From Helichrysum umbraculigerum (taxonomy: Eukaryota; Streptophyta; Magnoliopsida; Asterales; Asteraceae), in contig CATIUR010000004.1 of NCBI GenBank assembly GCA_949592205.1, positions 85,783,337-85,847,336 of the forward strand: DNA of 64,000 nucleotides. Direction: 5' to 3'. The notes beneath the pieces are model-generated. The model saw only the letters and a program-made list of their open reading frames with translations. It was not told where the DNA came from and did not search any database. The position numbers and the translations under genes were made by a program. This document shows, piece after piece, positions 18,799-30,400 of the stretch (positions within the stretch are counted from its first letter, which is position 1; every line of letters starts with the position of its first letter).

Positions 18799-21700
18799 AT
18801 GCCTCCACGTCGTCAAATTACCCTTAGCGAAGCTGAGATCGCGGGAATCATTGCCCGCAGTGTGACCGAAGCCTTGGCTAACCGAACACCACCCGGTAGC
18901 GAGGACACAGCAGCCAATACTCCACCACCCAAACCCTGTTCCTATAAGGACTTTCTTAGCTGTAAACCGCTATACTTCAAGGGCACGGAAGGTGCCATTG
19001 GCTTGATCCGTTGGATTGAGCGCATGGAATCTGTTTTCAGTCTCTGCGACTGCACTGAGAACAACAAGGTCAAATTCGCTGCTTACACCTTTCAGGAAGG
19101 TGCACTCACGTGGTGGAAAACCCACGCAAACTCCGTAGGCCTTGAGGTTGCAAACCGACTTCCTTGGGCCGAACTGAAAAAGAAACTGACAGAGAAATAC
19201 TGTCCTGAAGAGGAATTGCACAGGCTGGAAGAAGAATTCTGGCATCTGGAGGTGCAGGGAAATGATGTCGCTGATTATACCACCAAATTTCAGCAGTTTG
19301 CTTTACTATGCCCAGGCTTGGTTGAACCAGAAAGTAAGGGCATTAAGAAATACATTCGTGGACTTCCCGAGAACATTCAGGGGAACGTCGCCTCATCCAA
19401 ACCAACAACTACTGAGAGTGCCATTCGATTGGCCCACGAACTCATGGCTCTAGTTGTCAGCCGTGAGACCTCCAACCCCTCATCCCCTAACAACAACAAA
19501 CGCAAATCCACTGAACACCACCACAACTCCAACAAGAAAAACAACGCCATCCAAGTCTACAACACCAACTCTGAAACCACCCGCAACTACACCGGGGACA
19601 GACCTTATTGTCCCAAGTGTAACTACCACCATTTTGGTCAGTGCGGTACTCCTTGCAACAACTGCAGGAGGCAAGGGCATTTGACTAAAGATTGCCGAGC
19701 TCCCAAATCCAACAACAACCCCTCTGACAGAAATACCCGACAACCTAAGTCCTGCTACGAATGTGGAAACCCAGGACACTTCAGGGATTCTTGCCCAAAG
19801 TTGAAGAACAAGGGCAACAACAACAACCACCGCAACAACAACAATGCCAAAAGTACCGCTTTCGTGATCAACTTAGGGGACGCCCGTCTGGACCCGAATG
19901 TGGTCACGGGTATGTTCCTCCTCAACAATTTAACTGCTTCCATTCTATTTGATACTGGTGCCGATAGGAGTTTTATTTCCGATGAATTTTGCCCTCTACT
20001 TGACGTTACACCTGTTGCTTTAGACGTTAAGTACACTGTAGAGCTAGCAAATGGCAAATTGATAGAAACCAATAGTGTGATACCTAATTGCACTTTAAAC
20101 CTATCCGACGAAATCTTCTCCATAGATCTTATGCCTGTTGAGATAGGAAGTTTCGACGTCATCGTAGGCATGGACTGGTTGTCCAAACATCGCGCCGAAA
20201 TCATTTGCTACGACAAAGTTGTTCGCATACCTCTCGCAGTCGGTAGAACCCTAATCATACAGGGGGAGACCGGTGGGACGAGGCTTAACATCATATCTTG
20301 TCTTAAGACCCGAAAATTTCTGAGAAAGGGTTATCCAGCAATCCTCGCACACATCATGGAGAAAAAGTCGGAGGAGAAGCGACTTGAGGATGTTCCTATT
20401 GTTCGAGACTTTCCAGAAGTCTTTCCTGAAGAACTACCTGGTCTACCACCACCAAGACAGGTTGAGTTCTCAATCGATCTTGTACCAGGTGCTGCGCCTG
20501 TGGCCCGAGCACCATACCGTTTAGCTCCATCTGAACTTCAGGAGCTGTCCACCCAGTTACAGGAACTCCTGGAACGAGGATTCATCAGGCCGAGTTCTTC
20601 ACCTTGGGGAGCTCCGGTCCTATTTGTTAAGAAGAAAGATGGTTCTTTTCGAATGTGTATCGACTATCGAGAGTTGAACAAGTTAACTGTCAAGAACCGG
20701 TATCCACTCCCTCGAATCGATGATTTGTTCGACCAACTTCAAGGGTCGAGTTGTAATTCAAAGATTGATCTCCGATCCGGTTATCACCAATTGCGTGTTC
20801 GCGATGCCGATATTCCAAAAACCGCTTTCAGAACCCGTTACGGGCATTACGAATTTCAAGTGATGCCATTCGGCCTAACCAATGCACCGGCTGTATTCAT
20901 GGACCTTATGAATCGGGTGTGTAAACCTTACCTTGATAAGTTTGTCATTGTCTTCATTGATGACATCCTCATATACTCACGAAGCAAAGAAGAGCATGCG
21001 CAACACCTCAAAACCATCCTTGAACTACTTAAACACGAGGAGCTCTATGCCAAGTTCTCTAAGTGTGAGTTCTGGATCAAAACCGTTCAATTCCTTGGTC
21101 ACGTGATTGACAGTCAGGGGATTCACGTTGACCCATCAAAAATCGAAGCAATCAAAGATTGGCAATCGCCAACCACTCCGACCGAAGTACGACAGTTTTT
21201 AGGACTGGCCGGATACTATCGACGATTCATTGAAAATTTCTCCAAAATAGCCATACCACTCACGACTCTGACCCAGAAAGACAAAAAGTTTGACTGGACT
21301 GAGAAACAAGAATCGGCATTCCAACTCTTAAAACAAAAGCTTTGCAGTGCTCCTATCCTCTCATTACCCGAAGGCACCGATGACTTCGTGGTATACTGCG
21401 ATGCTTCTCACCAAGGTCTCGGTTGTGTGCTCATGCAACGAGACAAAGTCATAGCTTATGCTTCCCGACAGCTCAAGATTCATGAAAAGAATTACACCAC
21501 CCACGACCTCGAGCTAGGAGCTGTCGTTTTTGCCCTCAAAATCTGGAGACATTACCTTTACGGTACCAGATGCACAATCTTTACCGACCATAAAAGCCTT
21601 CAACACATATTCGATCAGAAGGATCTCAACATGAGGCAACGTCGATGGGTCGAGTTGCTTACTGATTACGACTGCGAACTCAAATATCATCCAGGCAAAG

Positions 21701-23241
21701 CAAATGTTGTTGCTGACGCCCTCAGTCGAAAAGAGCGAGTGAAACCACTTCGGGTTCGAGCCCTCAGTATGACCATTCACAACAATTTAAACATTCAAAT
21801 CCTCACTGCTCAACTCGAAGCCTTAAAACCCGAGAATGTCAAAGATGAAGCCTTGCGGGGCATGGATAAACAATTCGAAATCAAATCTAACGGGATTAAG
21901 TATTTCTCAAACCGAATCTGGTTGCCTAAATTTGGGAACCTACGAGACTTGGTGATGGATGAAGCTCACAAGTCTAAATATTCTATCCATCCGGGATCCG
22001 ATAAGATGTACCACGGTATCAAGGACTTCTACTGGTGGCCGAACATGAAAGCCGAAATCGCCACCTATGTCAGCAAGTGCCTTACTTGCTCCAAAGTCAA
22101 AATCGAATATCAAAAACCTTCTGGTTTACTTCAACAACCCAGTCTTCCTGAATGGAAATGGGAACAAATTGCCATGGACTTCATAACCAAACTACCCAAA
22201 TCCTCAAGCGGTTGCGATTCCATTTGGGTGATCGTGGATCGTCTCACAAAATCTGCTCACTTCCTGGCAATCAAGGAATCCGACAAAATGAAACGCCTCA
22301 CCAACATTTATCTGAAGGAAATCGTGACCAAACACGGTGTTCCAATCTCAATTATCTCCGATAGAGATAGTCGTTTCACTTCACAATTTTGGCAATCACT
22401 TCAAAAATCTCTGGGTACTCGACTTGATATGAGTACCGCATACCATCCTCAAACCGACGGCCAAAGTGAACGAACAATTCAAACACTTGAAGACATGCTC
22501 CGGGCCTGCGTAGTAGACTTCGGTGTAAACTGGGAAAAACATCTACCATTGTGCGAGTTCTCGTACAACAACAGTTATCATACCAGCATCAAAGCCGCAC
22601 CTTTCGAGGCACTGTACGGTCGTAAGTGCCGGTCACCTATCTGTTGGATCGAAGTTGGGGATAGCCAACTCACAGGTCCAGAAATCATTCACGAGACGAC
22701 CGAGAGAATCGTTGAAATTCAAAACAAGCTTAAGGCCGCGCGTGATCGTCAGAAAAGTTATGCTGACGTGAGACGTAAACCACTCGAGTTTCAAGTTGGG
22801 GATCGAGTTCTACTCAAAATATCGCCTTGGAAAGGCGTAATCCGATTTGGCAAACGAGGGAAGTTAAATCCCAGATACATTGGACCATTCGAGATCCTCG
22901 AAAAGATTGGTCCAGTGGCATATCGATTGCAGCTGCCATCCGAACTCAGCAGCGTGCATCCCACATTTCATGTTTCAAATCTGAAGAAGTGTCTGTCTGA
23001 TGAGACACTTATCATTCCACTCGATGAAATTCGAGTTGACGAAAAACTTCACTTTGTTGAGGAACCCGCTGAAATCATGGACCGTGAGGTCAAACAACTT
23101 AAACAAAGTCGTATTCCTATCGTCAAAGTTAGGTGGAATTCGCGGCGCGGTCCGGAATTCACTTGGGAACGGGAAGACCAAATGCGACTCAAGTATCCTC
23201 AACTCTTCACTGATTCAACGTCAAACACGACTTCAACATAA
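18799..23241 (+). CDS. Gag-Pol polyprotein of element C, 1480 aa, intact
   Basis: This single frame encodes everything needed for reverse transcription and integration. Start MPPRRQITLSEAEIA matches the Gag starts of sister elements. Landmarks: Gag core with GTEGAIGLIRWIERMESVF and ALTWW; zinc knuckles at about 286-299 (CNNCRRQGHLTKDC) and 319-332 (CYECGNPGHFRDSC); aspartic protease DTGA at about 385; reverse transcriptase with FVKKKDGSFRMCIDYRELNK and catalytic FIDD at 719-722; RNase H with YCDAS (Asp868); integrase zinc finger H1057-x6-H1064-x29-C1094-x2-C1097; and integrase core D1127, D1188, E1224 (DD35E). The C-terminus (VKVRWNSRRGPEFTWERED) resembles the chromodomain-like tail of Tekay/Del chromoviruses; clade is inferred. 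There is no internal stop or shift. A hairpin overlaps the stop codon, and the polypurine tract and 3' LTR follow within 35 bp. Confidence 0.95.
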   Translation: MPPRRQITLSEAEIAGIIARSVTEALANRTPPGSEDTAANTPPPKPCSYKDFLSCKPLYFKGTEGAIGLIRWIERMESVFSLCDCTENNKVKFAAYTFQEGALTWWKTHANSVGLEVANRLPWAELKKKLTEKYCPEEELHRLEEEFWHLEVQGNDVADYTTKFQQFALLCPGLVEPESKGIKKYIRGLPENIQGNVASSKPTTTESAIRLAHELMALVVSRETSNPSSPNNNKRKSTEHHHNSNKKNNAIQVYNTNSETTRNYTGDRPYCPKCNYHHFGQCGTPCNNCRRQGHLTKDCRAPKSNNNPSDRNTRQPKSCYECGNPGHFRDSCPKLKNKGNNNNHRNNNNAKSTAFVINLGDARLDPNVVTGMFLLNNLTASILFDTGADRSFISDEFCPLLDVTPVALDVKYTVELANGKLIETNSVIPNCTLNLSDEIFSIDLMPVEIGSFDVIVGMDWLSKHRAEIICYDKVVRIPLAVGRTLIIQGETGGTRLNIISCLKTRKFLRKGYPAILAHIMEKKSEEKRLEDVPIVRDFPEVFPEELPGLPPPRQVEFSIDLVPGAAPVARAPYRLAPSELQELSTQLQELLERGFIRPSSSPWGAPVLFVKKKDGSFRMCIDYRELNKLTVKNRYPLPRIDDLFDQLQGSSCNSKIDLRSGYHQLRVRDADIPKTAFRTRYGHYEFQVMPFGLTNAPAVFMDLMNRVCKPYLDKFVIVFIDDILIYSRSKEEHAQHLKTILELLKHEELYAKFSKCEFWIKTVQFLGHVIDSQGIHVDPSKIEAIKDWQSPTTPTEVRQFLGLAGYYRRFIENFSKIAIPLTTLTQKDKKFDWTEKQESAFQLLKQKLCSAPILSLPEGTDDFVVYCDASHQGLGCVLMQRDKVIAYASRQLKIHEKNYTTHDLELGAVVFALKIWRHYLYGTRCTIFTDHKSLQHIFDQKDLNMRQRRWVELLTDYDCELKYHPGKANVVADALSRKERVKPLRVRALSMTIHNNLNIQILTAQLEALKPENVKDEALRGMDKQFEIKSNGIKYFSNRIWLPKFGNLRDLVMDEAHKSKYSIHPGSDKMYHGIKDFYWWPNMKAEIATYVSKCLTCSKVKIEYQKPSGLLQQPSLPEWKWEQIAMDFITKLPKSSSGCDSIWVIVDRLTKSAHFLAIKESDKMKRLTNIYLKEIVTKHGVPISIISDRDSRFTSQFWQSLQKSLGTRLDMSTAYHPQTDGQSERTIQTLEDMLRACVVDFGVNWEKHLPLCEFSYNNSYHTSIKAAPFEALYGRKCRSPICWIEVGDSQLTGPEIIHETTERIVEIQNKLKAARDRQKSYADVRRKPLEFQVGDRVLLKISPWKGVIRFGKRGKLNPRYIGPFEILEKIGPVAYRLQLPSELSSVHPTFHVSNLKKCLSDETLIIPLDEIRVDEKLHFVEEPAEIMDREVKQLKQSRIPIVKVRWNSRRGPEFTWEREDQMRLKYPQLFTDSTSNTTST

Positions 23242-23257
23242 ATTTCGGGACGAAATT
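23241..23257 (+). promoter_or_regulatory. Pre-PPT hairpin of C overlapping the pol stop
   Basis: AATTTCG-GGA-CGAAATT, a 7-bp stem with a GGA loop, begins on the last base of the pol TAA. The same place in B and J has other stems around a GGA-containing loop. Confidence 0.6.
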
Positions 23258-23263
23258 CTTCTA

Positions 23264-23275
23264 ACAGGGGGAGAA
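23264..23275 (+). other. Polypurine tract of C
   Basis: ACAGGGGGAGAA directly abuts the 3' LTR, the usual plus-strand primer site. Confidence 0.85.
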
Positions 23276-25912
23276 TGTGACAACCGTCAATTTAGGACTA
23301 TAATTTAGTGCCTAATCAAGTTTTAATACATGTAATTAGTTCTGTGTTAGGCTAATTAATGTATCAATTATTATATATATTGTTGAATATATATCTACAA
23401 TTATGCAATTTGTTTAAATCGTACGAGTTTCAAATCGAATGAATTTCGATACAATAAATACGGACGTTGGTGAACAATTGATCTAAGTAATACAAGGATT
23501 TTTAATAAAGTTTTTGTACTAAAAAATATTATGTCAATAATATTTTGTATCCAAGTTTTATCACACAATTTATATAAACGCGAATAATATGTAATTGCGC
23601 AAACAAAACGAGACAATGCACCATTTATAATGTAATTATTAAAAAGTTAGTAAAATACTTCAACAAAAGTACTGAATAATTATTCGTATTTTAAAACGTA
23701 TATTAAAACATAGAAAATAAATATTTAACGTTTAAACGACGGAGTAAACGAACACCGCACGGAGCGCGGTGCGCGGACTGAAAATGGGAGGTGATCCCTT
23801 AACCACCTCCCCTCCATCTTCTTTCTTTCATTTCTTATTTATCTCTCTCTCTCTTCCTTTTCTTTTCTCTCAAAAACCATCAACCAAAATCAACAAAAAT
23901 CGCAAAATAAACATACTAAACGACCTTGGATCTTCAAGCCCCTTTGGAAATAAACGACCACCTCGCGACGATCTACACTCCTACCTTTCCGGAATTTCAT
24001 TTCGGCGATTTGTAAGTTTCCGACACGACTCTGAAAACTCTCGTTTTTAAGTTTTATAACTTGCTAGTTGTTTGTATAACCTTATAATGTCCTAAAATGG
24101 GTTGGGTAAAAATATTAGGCCGATCGATGGCCGGAAAATGCGTTTTTGAAGCTTAAATTCCGATCAGACCCCGTACGTCGCATTTGGCCTGGAGCAAATG
24201 CGACGCAGCGACCTACGTCGCACTATACCCCCAACGTCGCATATAGCGACGCAGCTTACTACGTCGCATTGACTTGCGAACGTCGCACATAGCGACGCAG
24301 ACCTTAACGTCGCAAACCGAACCTACGTCGCATTAGCGACGTAGCACCCTACGTCGCTATTGATTTAGCACTGTCGACTTTAGCGACGCAACCCTCTTCG
24401 TCGCAAAACCCTACGTCGCAGCCTACGTCGCAGGCTACGTCGCACAAACCAGAACCTCAAAAACACAGATTTTTACTAAGTGTCGAGGCTCGAAATTTTA
24501 TTGCTTGATTTCACTCAAATTCAAGTCCAGATGCGTTTTTCCTTAAAGCAATATAGTAGAAATAAAAATTTTCCAAGCTGACCTGGCAGCTCGACCCCAG
24601 CCAGGGGCTCTGCCCCTTGGACCCCGCCAGGGGCTGCCGCCCCTTGGACCCCGCTAACCAGGGGCGCTGCCCCCGGACCCCCGTACTTAGATTCCGTAAG
24701 CACATTTTACACCAAATGTCAAACTTGTACAACTTCAAAACGCTTACGCGATATAACTTTTCAGTCATAATTGGAATTTACTTTTCAAGTATAACACTTC
24801 TAAATCAATGAGATAACATCAAGACTATTGTTGCAAGTAATCACCAACGGACCGTACATGTTTTCAAAACATACTTCAAAGATCAAACAAGTCGTTGTAA
24901 CTTGTATCAAGTCAATCAAACAAGTCGTAGTAACTTGTAACAATACAATCAACCAAATCGGGGTAATTTAGACATCAAGTTAAATAAACAATTTATAATG
25001 GTAGTCTTTCGAGATACCGGTACAATTAATAACAATTCAAGTGTCGTGGACACATTCAGGTTTCAAGCCTTTGGACTTCAATTCACCGCTAATAACTTCA
25101 AGTTTATTAAATTAAACACTTCAAGACTCAGGTGAGTTTCATGGCCCCATTTTCACTGCTTTACAACTAGGGGTGTGATATTACTACTCGATTTTGTTTT
25201 ACAAGTAGAACGCAAGTGCCAAACTTCAAATACTACATGAGTTTCAAGCTAATCAATTTAAAGTCCTCCATAAGCATAGTCTCTAGTATTTTTAGCGTGA
25301 ATGTTAGTATATGATATCATATGGGATTGACAATCCTCATCCGGGTTAGCACGCACTAATCGGTCAAACGGATGTATTAGCATTTGGGAAGACGAGTGTT
25401 GATTAGGCACTCGTAGGAGGCACTCCAAGTTAGGTTTCCTTAATTGGGCCTGACAAATCAGTTAAGCTCAGACTATGTGCTCATGGACAGTATAACTTTT
25501 ATTTTGCTTAATTGCATTTTAAATTCAATATAAATCTTGCGGTTCTGATAACTATACATTGACATACAAACCTGTGAGCTCACCAGCGTTTTCGCTGACC
25601 CATTTTAGTATTTATCACAGGTACACAACAGTAGGTTGACTGCACAAGCAGGGATTATTAGCTCGAGTCAGCATACATACAACTAGAGATTGGACTGCAT
25701 TATTATATTTTGTAAAAGTAATTATGCTATGTAATCTCTCAATTTCAGGAAACGAGCTAATGTAACAATATTTTGATGTAAACATTTACTTTATCTATAC
25801 AAGTTTAAATCGACGCATATAGTGGTCGTTCATTATATCTTGTGTGCTTTGTATATTGATTAGTGACACCCAAATCAAGCTTCCGCAAATCATAAAATTT
25901 GGGGGTGTCACA
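23276..25912 (+). repeat. 3' LTR of element C (2637 bp)
   Basis: Same modules as the 5' copy, including the array (24174-24445) and triple hairpin (24601-24683). Differences by eye are single substitutions only, with no length change. Confidence 0.95.
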
Positions 25913-26002
25913 TATATATATATTTATGTTAGATAAGACAATTAATTAAATAAAATGACACAATATATTGTAAACAGGAAAAAAAGAAGTAAAAAGACCA
26001 CA

Positions 26003-26074
26003 GGTCCAGGCTTGAACCTGCAACCTGATGGTATCCGTCACACCATATATTTTAACCACTAGGCTATGTGTGCC
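26003..26074 (-). ncRNA. tRNA-like module 1, second LTR copy of B
   Basis: Identical by eye to 6101-6172, with A-box-like TAGCCTAGTGG and B-box-like GGTTCAAGCC on the minus strand. Confidence 0.5.
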
Positions 26075-26168
26075 TTATTAGAATATTATGGCAAATTATG
26101 TATATACATGTTAGTGAATGGATAAAATACATGGTTTTAAAGGTCAAAAATTTGATCAGGAAGTCAAT

Positions 26169-26239
26169 GCAGGAAGAGGGGATCGAACCCCTGACCTTCT
26201 GCATCCATCCTTCAACGCTAACCAGTAGGCTATTCCTGC
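26169..26239 (-). ncRNA. tRNA-like module 2, second LTR copy of B
   Basis: Identical by eye to 6267-6337; 71 nt with a perfect GCAGGAA/TTCCTGC acceptor stem and B-box GGTTCGATCC on the minus strand. Confidence 0.55.
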
Positions 26240-27479
26240 TTTTGTGTTATAACTTGCTTAGTACATGTATATATCCGTTAGATAGTTTTGTCATTTGTCG
26301 CATATATATATACCCACTTGATTTTTGGTTCCAAATGTTTGTTTCACAATCTCAAACATGTATAGCAACTAGTTATTACTAAATAGCAAGTTTTTACATC
26401 TATATTCTTGGATTCAAGTCTTGATTTCCAAAACCCATTTCATGAACAAACTTTTTAATCATCAAATTTAATGATTTATATACTTGGGTTATGAGATATA
26501 AACGTGATATTTGACATAAGTTAAGCATAGAAGTTGAAGAGAAAGGAGTTCCCTTACAATGGAGAAGTGGTGGTGATGATGCACGATGAGATGATGATGA
26601 GATGAAGCTGCGATTGTGATGATGAAATTGTTGTGCCTTAGTTGCTTCTCCTCTGCCTTTGTTTTACCGAATGAAGAAGAAGAACAAGAACAGTGTTCTC
26701 AAATTATTGGTGTTAGTTGTGGGAAGTGATCACAGAGTTTGTGAGAAGGAAGTATATAAAATGTTATGCAGGTTTTATTTTCAACGGGAGTATGGATGTG
26801 TACTGGAAATGTTTCCAGATATTTTAAAATATAGTGTTTGTGTGGTAATTTAACCCGTTAATTTCGAGTACGGGTATAATTATTGCAATATAAAATATAA
26901 CATTTTATATTTTTATTTTGTAGATGTTCTCTTGGTTCGTTATATGAATTCAGAATAATGAAATTATCATTATTTTTGATAGTTGTACAAATTTGTACAT
27001 TTTACTGCGCGCAGTTAATTGAGCGCCAAATTTCAGTCAAATTATGATTTTATATTTTGAGGTAATGTTCTAAATACTTTCAAATGAATTAGAAAATTTG
27101 AATTTTTATGATTCACGATTTCGGGGTATGTTTTACAATTATTTCTGTTCGTTTATAATACGTTTTATGTTAAACGTATATTTAACTCATTCTATCTATT
27201 TGTTATAGATATATTAATACACGTAATTAATAATTGAATTATTAATTATTTTTGTGTCACGAACTTTTGTTATTTATTTTTGTCGGGTTCGTTCCGATAC
27301 ATTTGTACGCAATAATAAATAACTACGTATTAAGTAATACTTTTTGGTTTAAAAGTATTGGGCTTGCTAGGCTTACATCACATCAAAAAGTTTTGTTTAA
27401 ACTTAACCAGGAAATTAGCGTAAGAATGCACATGCTTAATGTTTAATTAATACCTAATTTGGAGAGTTTTCACAAACAC

Positions 27480-30400
27480 TTATGCCCAGACTGTGAGTGT
27501 TGCTACTGCTTACCAACTCCCGTGGGAGGAGTTGAAAGAAATGTTAAGGGGCGAGTACTGCCCCAGGGATGAATTGAAACAGCTGGAAATGGAATTCTGG
27601 AACCACAAGATGCAGGGTGATGACATCACCGGATACACCAACCGTTTCCACCAACTGGCACTTCTGTGCCCAACCATGGTCGATCCTGAGTACAAGAGGA
27701 TCGAGAAATTCGTTGATGGACTTCCCGAGAGACTCCAAGACCTGGTGACTTCATCCAAACCGGGTACTATTCAGAGCGCCATTCGTATGGCACATGAGCT
27801 AACTGCAAATTCTGTCCGCCGTGGCTCAACTTCAACTCCATCTGCAAACAACAAACGCAAGTGGGAAGGAAACCCAAACTCATCCAACCAAACCTCCAAC
27901 AAAAAGCCTGAGTTCGTTAAGGCTTATTCATCTGGAACTTCGGAGAAGAAAGGGTATAGCGGGAGCAGACCCTACTGTCCCAAATGCAACCGCCATCATG
28001 ACGGTTCTTGCCCTTGCTCCAACTGCAAGCGGTTCGGGCATTTAGCCAAGGATTGCCGAACCAACATTCCTACCCCCAACATCAATGCACCAAAGGCCTG
28101 CTTTGGGTGCGGAAATTCAGGGCACTTCAAGAAAGATTGCCCAAAGCTGAAAAATAACAACAACCCTGCTCGCGGTAGAGCATTCGTTATCAAGGCTGGG
28201 GAAGCCAGACAAGACCCGAATGTCGTGACGGGTACGTTCCTTCTCAACGACCTTACTGCTTCTGTATTATTTGATACCGGTGCCTATAGAATCTTCATTT
28301 CTGAGAAATTTAGCCCTTTACTTGATATAACTCCCACTGCCTTAAATACTAAATACATTGTTGAATTAGCTAACGGCAGACTGATTGAGACTGATAGTAT
28401 CATACACACCTGTACACTTAACCTCTCAAACGAAACGTTTCCCATTGATTTAATCCCTGTCGAGATCGGCAGCTTCGATATTATTGTCGGTATGGATTGG
28501 TTGTCCAAGCACCGAGCTGAAATCATCTGTCATGACAAACTCGTTCGCATACCTCTTGTCTCCGGTGGAACCTTAGTCCTACAAGGGGAGACCGGCAGGC
28601 GGAATCTGAATATTGTCTCCTGTCTGAAAACTAGAAAATATCTACGAAAAGGGTATCAAGCCATCCTCGCACATGTAACGGAGAAGAAGTCGGAGGAGAA
28701 GTGACTTGAGGATGTTCCAATCGTGCGGGATTTCCCGGAAGTCTTTCCTGAAGACTTGCCCGGACTTCCGCCACCTAGACAAATCGAATTTCAAATCGAA
28801 CTTGTGCCAGGAGCTGCACCCGTGGCACGAGCCCCATACCGTTTAGCACCATCCGAAATGCAGGAGTTGTCTAACCAACTACAGGAACTCCTGGACAGAG
28901 GATTTATTCGACCAAGTTCCTCGCCTTGGGGAGCTCCGGTCTTATTCGTGAAAAAGAAAGATGGATCTTTCCGCATGTGTATCGACTACCGAGAGCTGAA
29001 TAAGCTAACCATAAAGAATCGATACCCACTTCCTAGAATCGATGACCTGTTTGACCAACTCCAGGGATCGAGTGTTTACTCAAAGATTGATCTACGGTCG
29101 GGTTATCATCAACTCCGAGTCCGTGACAATGATATCCCAAAGACAGCTTTCCGAACTCGTTATGGGCATTACGAATTCCAAGTGATGCCATTCGGGTTGA
29201 CCAACGCACCGGCCATATTCATGGACCTTATGAATCGGGTGTGCAAACCATATCTTGACAAATTCGTCATTGTGTTCATCGACGATATCCTGATTTACTC
29301 TCGCAACGAGCAGGAACATGCTCAACATCTGAAAACCATTCTAAGACTCCTTAGACATGAAGAGTTATATGCCAAATTCTCTAAGTGTGAGTTCTGGATT
29401 CGAACCGTTCAATTCCTCGGGCACGTGATTGACAGCCAAGGAATTCATGTTGATCCCGCCAAGATTGAAGCAATCAAGGGCTGGGAGTCACCGACCACTC
29501 CAACCGAAGTGAGACAATTCTTAGGTCTTGCTGGTTACTACCGCCGATTCATCGAAAACTTTTCAAGAATAGTTGTTCCCCTAACCACACTGACTCAGAA
29601 AGATAAGAAGTTCGATTGGTCTGATAAAAAAGAGTCAGCCTTCCAGCTATTGAAAAACAAACTTTGCAGTGCACCGATCTTGTCCTTACCCGAGGGCACC
29701 GACGACTTCGTAGTTTACTGCGACGCCTCACACCAAGGACTTGGTTGTGTGTTAATGCAACGGGAAAAAGTCATTGCCTATGCCTCGCGACAACTAAAAA
29801 TCCACGAGAAAAACTATACGACCCACGACCTCGAGTTAGGTGCTGTGGTCTTCGCATTGAAAATCTGGAGACATTATCTCTACGGTACGAAAAGCACTAT
29901 CTTTACCGATCACAAAAGTCTCCAACACATATTCGATCAGAAAGATCTAAACATGAGGCAACGTCGCTGGGTTGAGTTACTTAGTGACTACGACTGCGAG
30001 ATCAAATACCATCCGGGCAAGGCTAACGTAGTTGCCGATGCCTTAAGCCGAAAAGAACGAGTGAAACCCCTTCGAGTCCGAGCACTTTCTATGACAATTC
30101 ATAACGAGCTCCCTGCTCAAATCCTTACCGCCCAACTCGAAGCACTCAACGATGAAAACTTGAAAAATGAAGCCTTGCGAGGCTTGGATAAACAATTCGA
30201 AATCAAACCCGATGGAACTCGATACTTCTCTAACCGGGTGTGGTTACCCAAATTCGGAAACTTGCGAGATTTGGTGATGGCTGAAGCTCACAAATCTCGA
30301 TACTCTATACATCCTGGTTCTGACAAGATGTATCACGACATCAAAAGGTTGTATTGGTGGCCTAACATGAAAGCTGACATTGCCTTGTATGTCAGTAAAT

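Larger units (their letters stand above)
15709..25912 (+). mobile_element. LTR retrotransposon C (Ty3/Gypsy, chromovirus-like), intact and young
   Basis: Two LTRs of identical length (2637 bp) start TGTGACAACCGTC and end GGGGGTGTCACA. The TSD is TATAT (15704-15708, 25913-25917), although inside a TA repeat the duplication is less distinctive. Primer site, one uninterrupted gag-pol ORF and polypurine tract are present; total 10,204 bp. By eye the LTRs differ at about 8 sites (about 0.3%). It is the innermost layer of the K>D>A>B>C nest and the only element here with fully open coding capacity. Confidence 0.95.
4253..27474 (-). mobile_element. LTR retrotransposon B (Ty3/Gypsy), complete, minus strand, carrying element C
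   Basis: On the minus strand the LTRs begin TGTGACAACTCTCC and end GGGGTGTGACA. The perfect TSD AACAC flanks it (4248-4252, 27475-27479). Primer site, leader ORF, gag-pol and polypurine tract lie in the expected minus-strand order. Element C is inserted in the AT tract of the right (5') LTR. By eye the two LTRs differ by about 8 substitutions in 3.3 kb (about 0.24%) plus microsatellite length, so the insertion is young. The gag-pol nevertheless has three nonsense codons and three frame-changing deletions. Confidence 0.92.
25918..27474 (-). repeat. 5' LTR of element B, right part
   Basis: It continues the LTR interrupted at 15708. It ends TTTTCACA where the other copy has TTGTCACA, then the TSD AACAC (27475-27479). 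It holds the second copies of the two tRNA-like modules. Confidence 0.92.
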
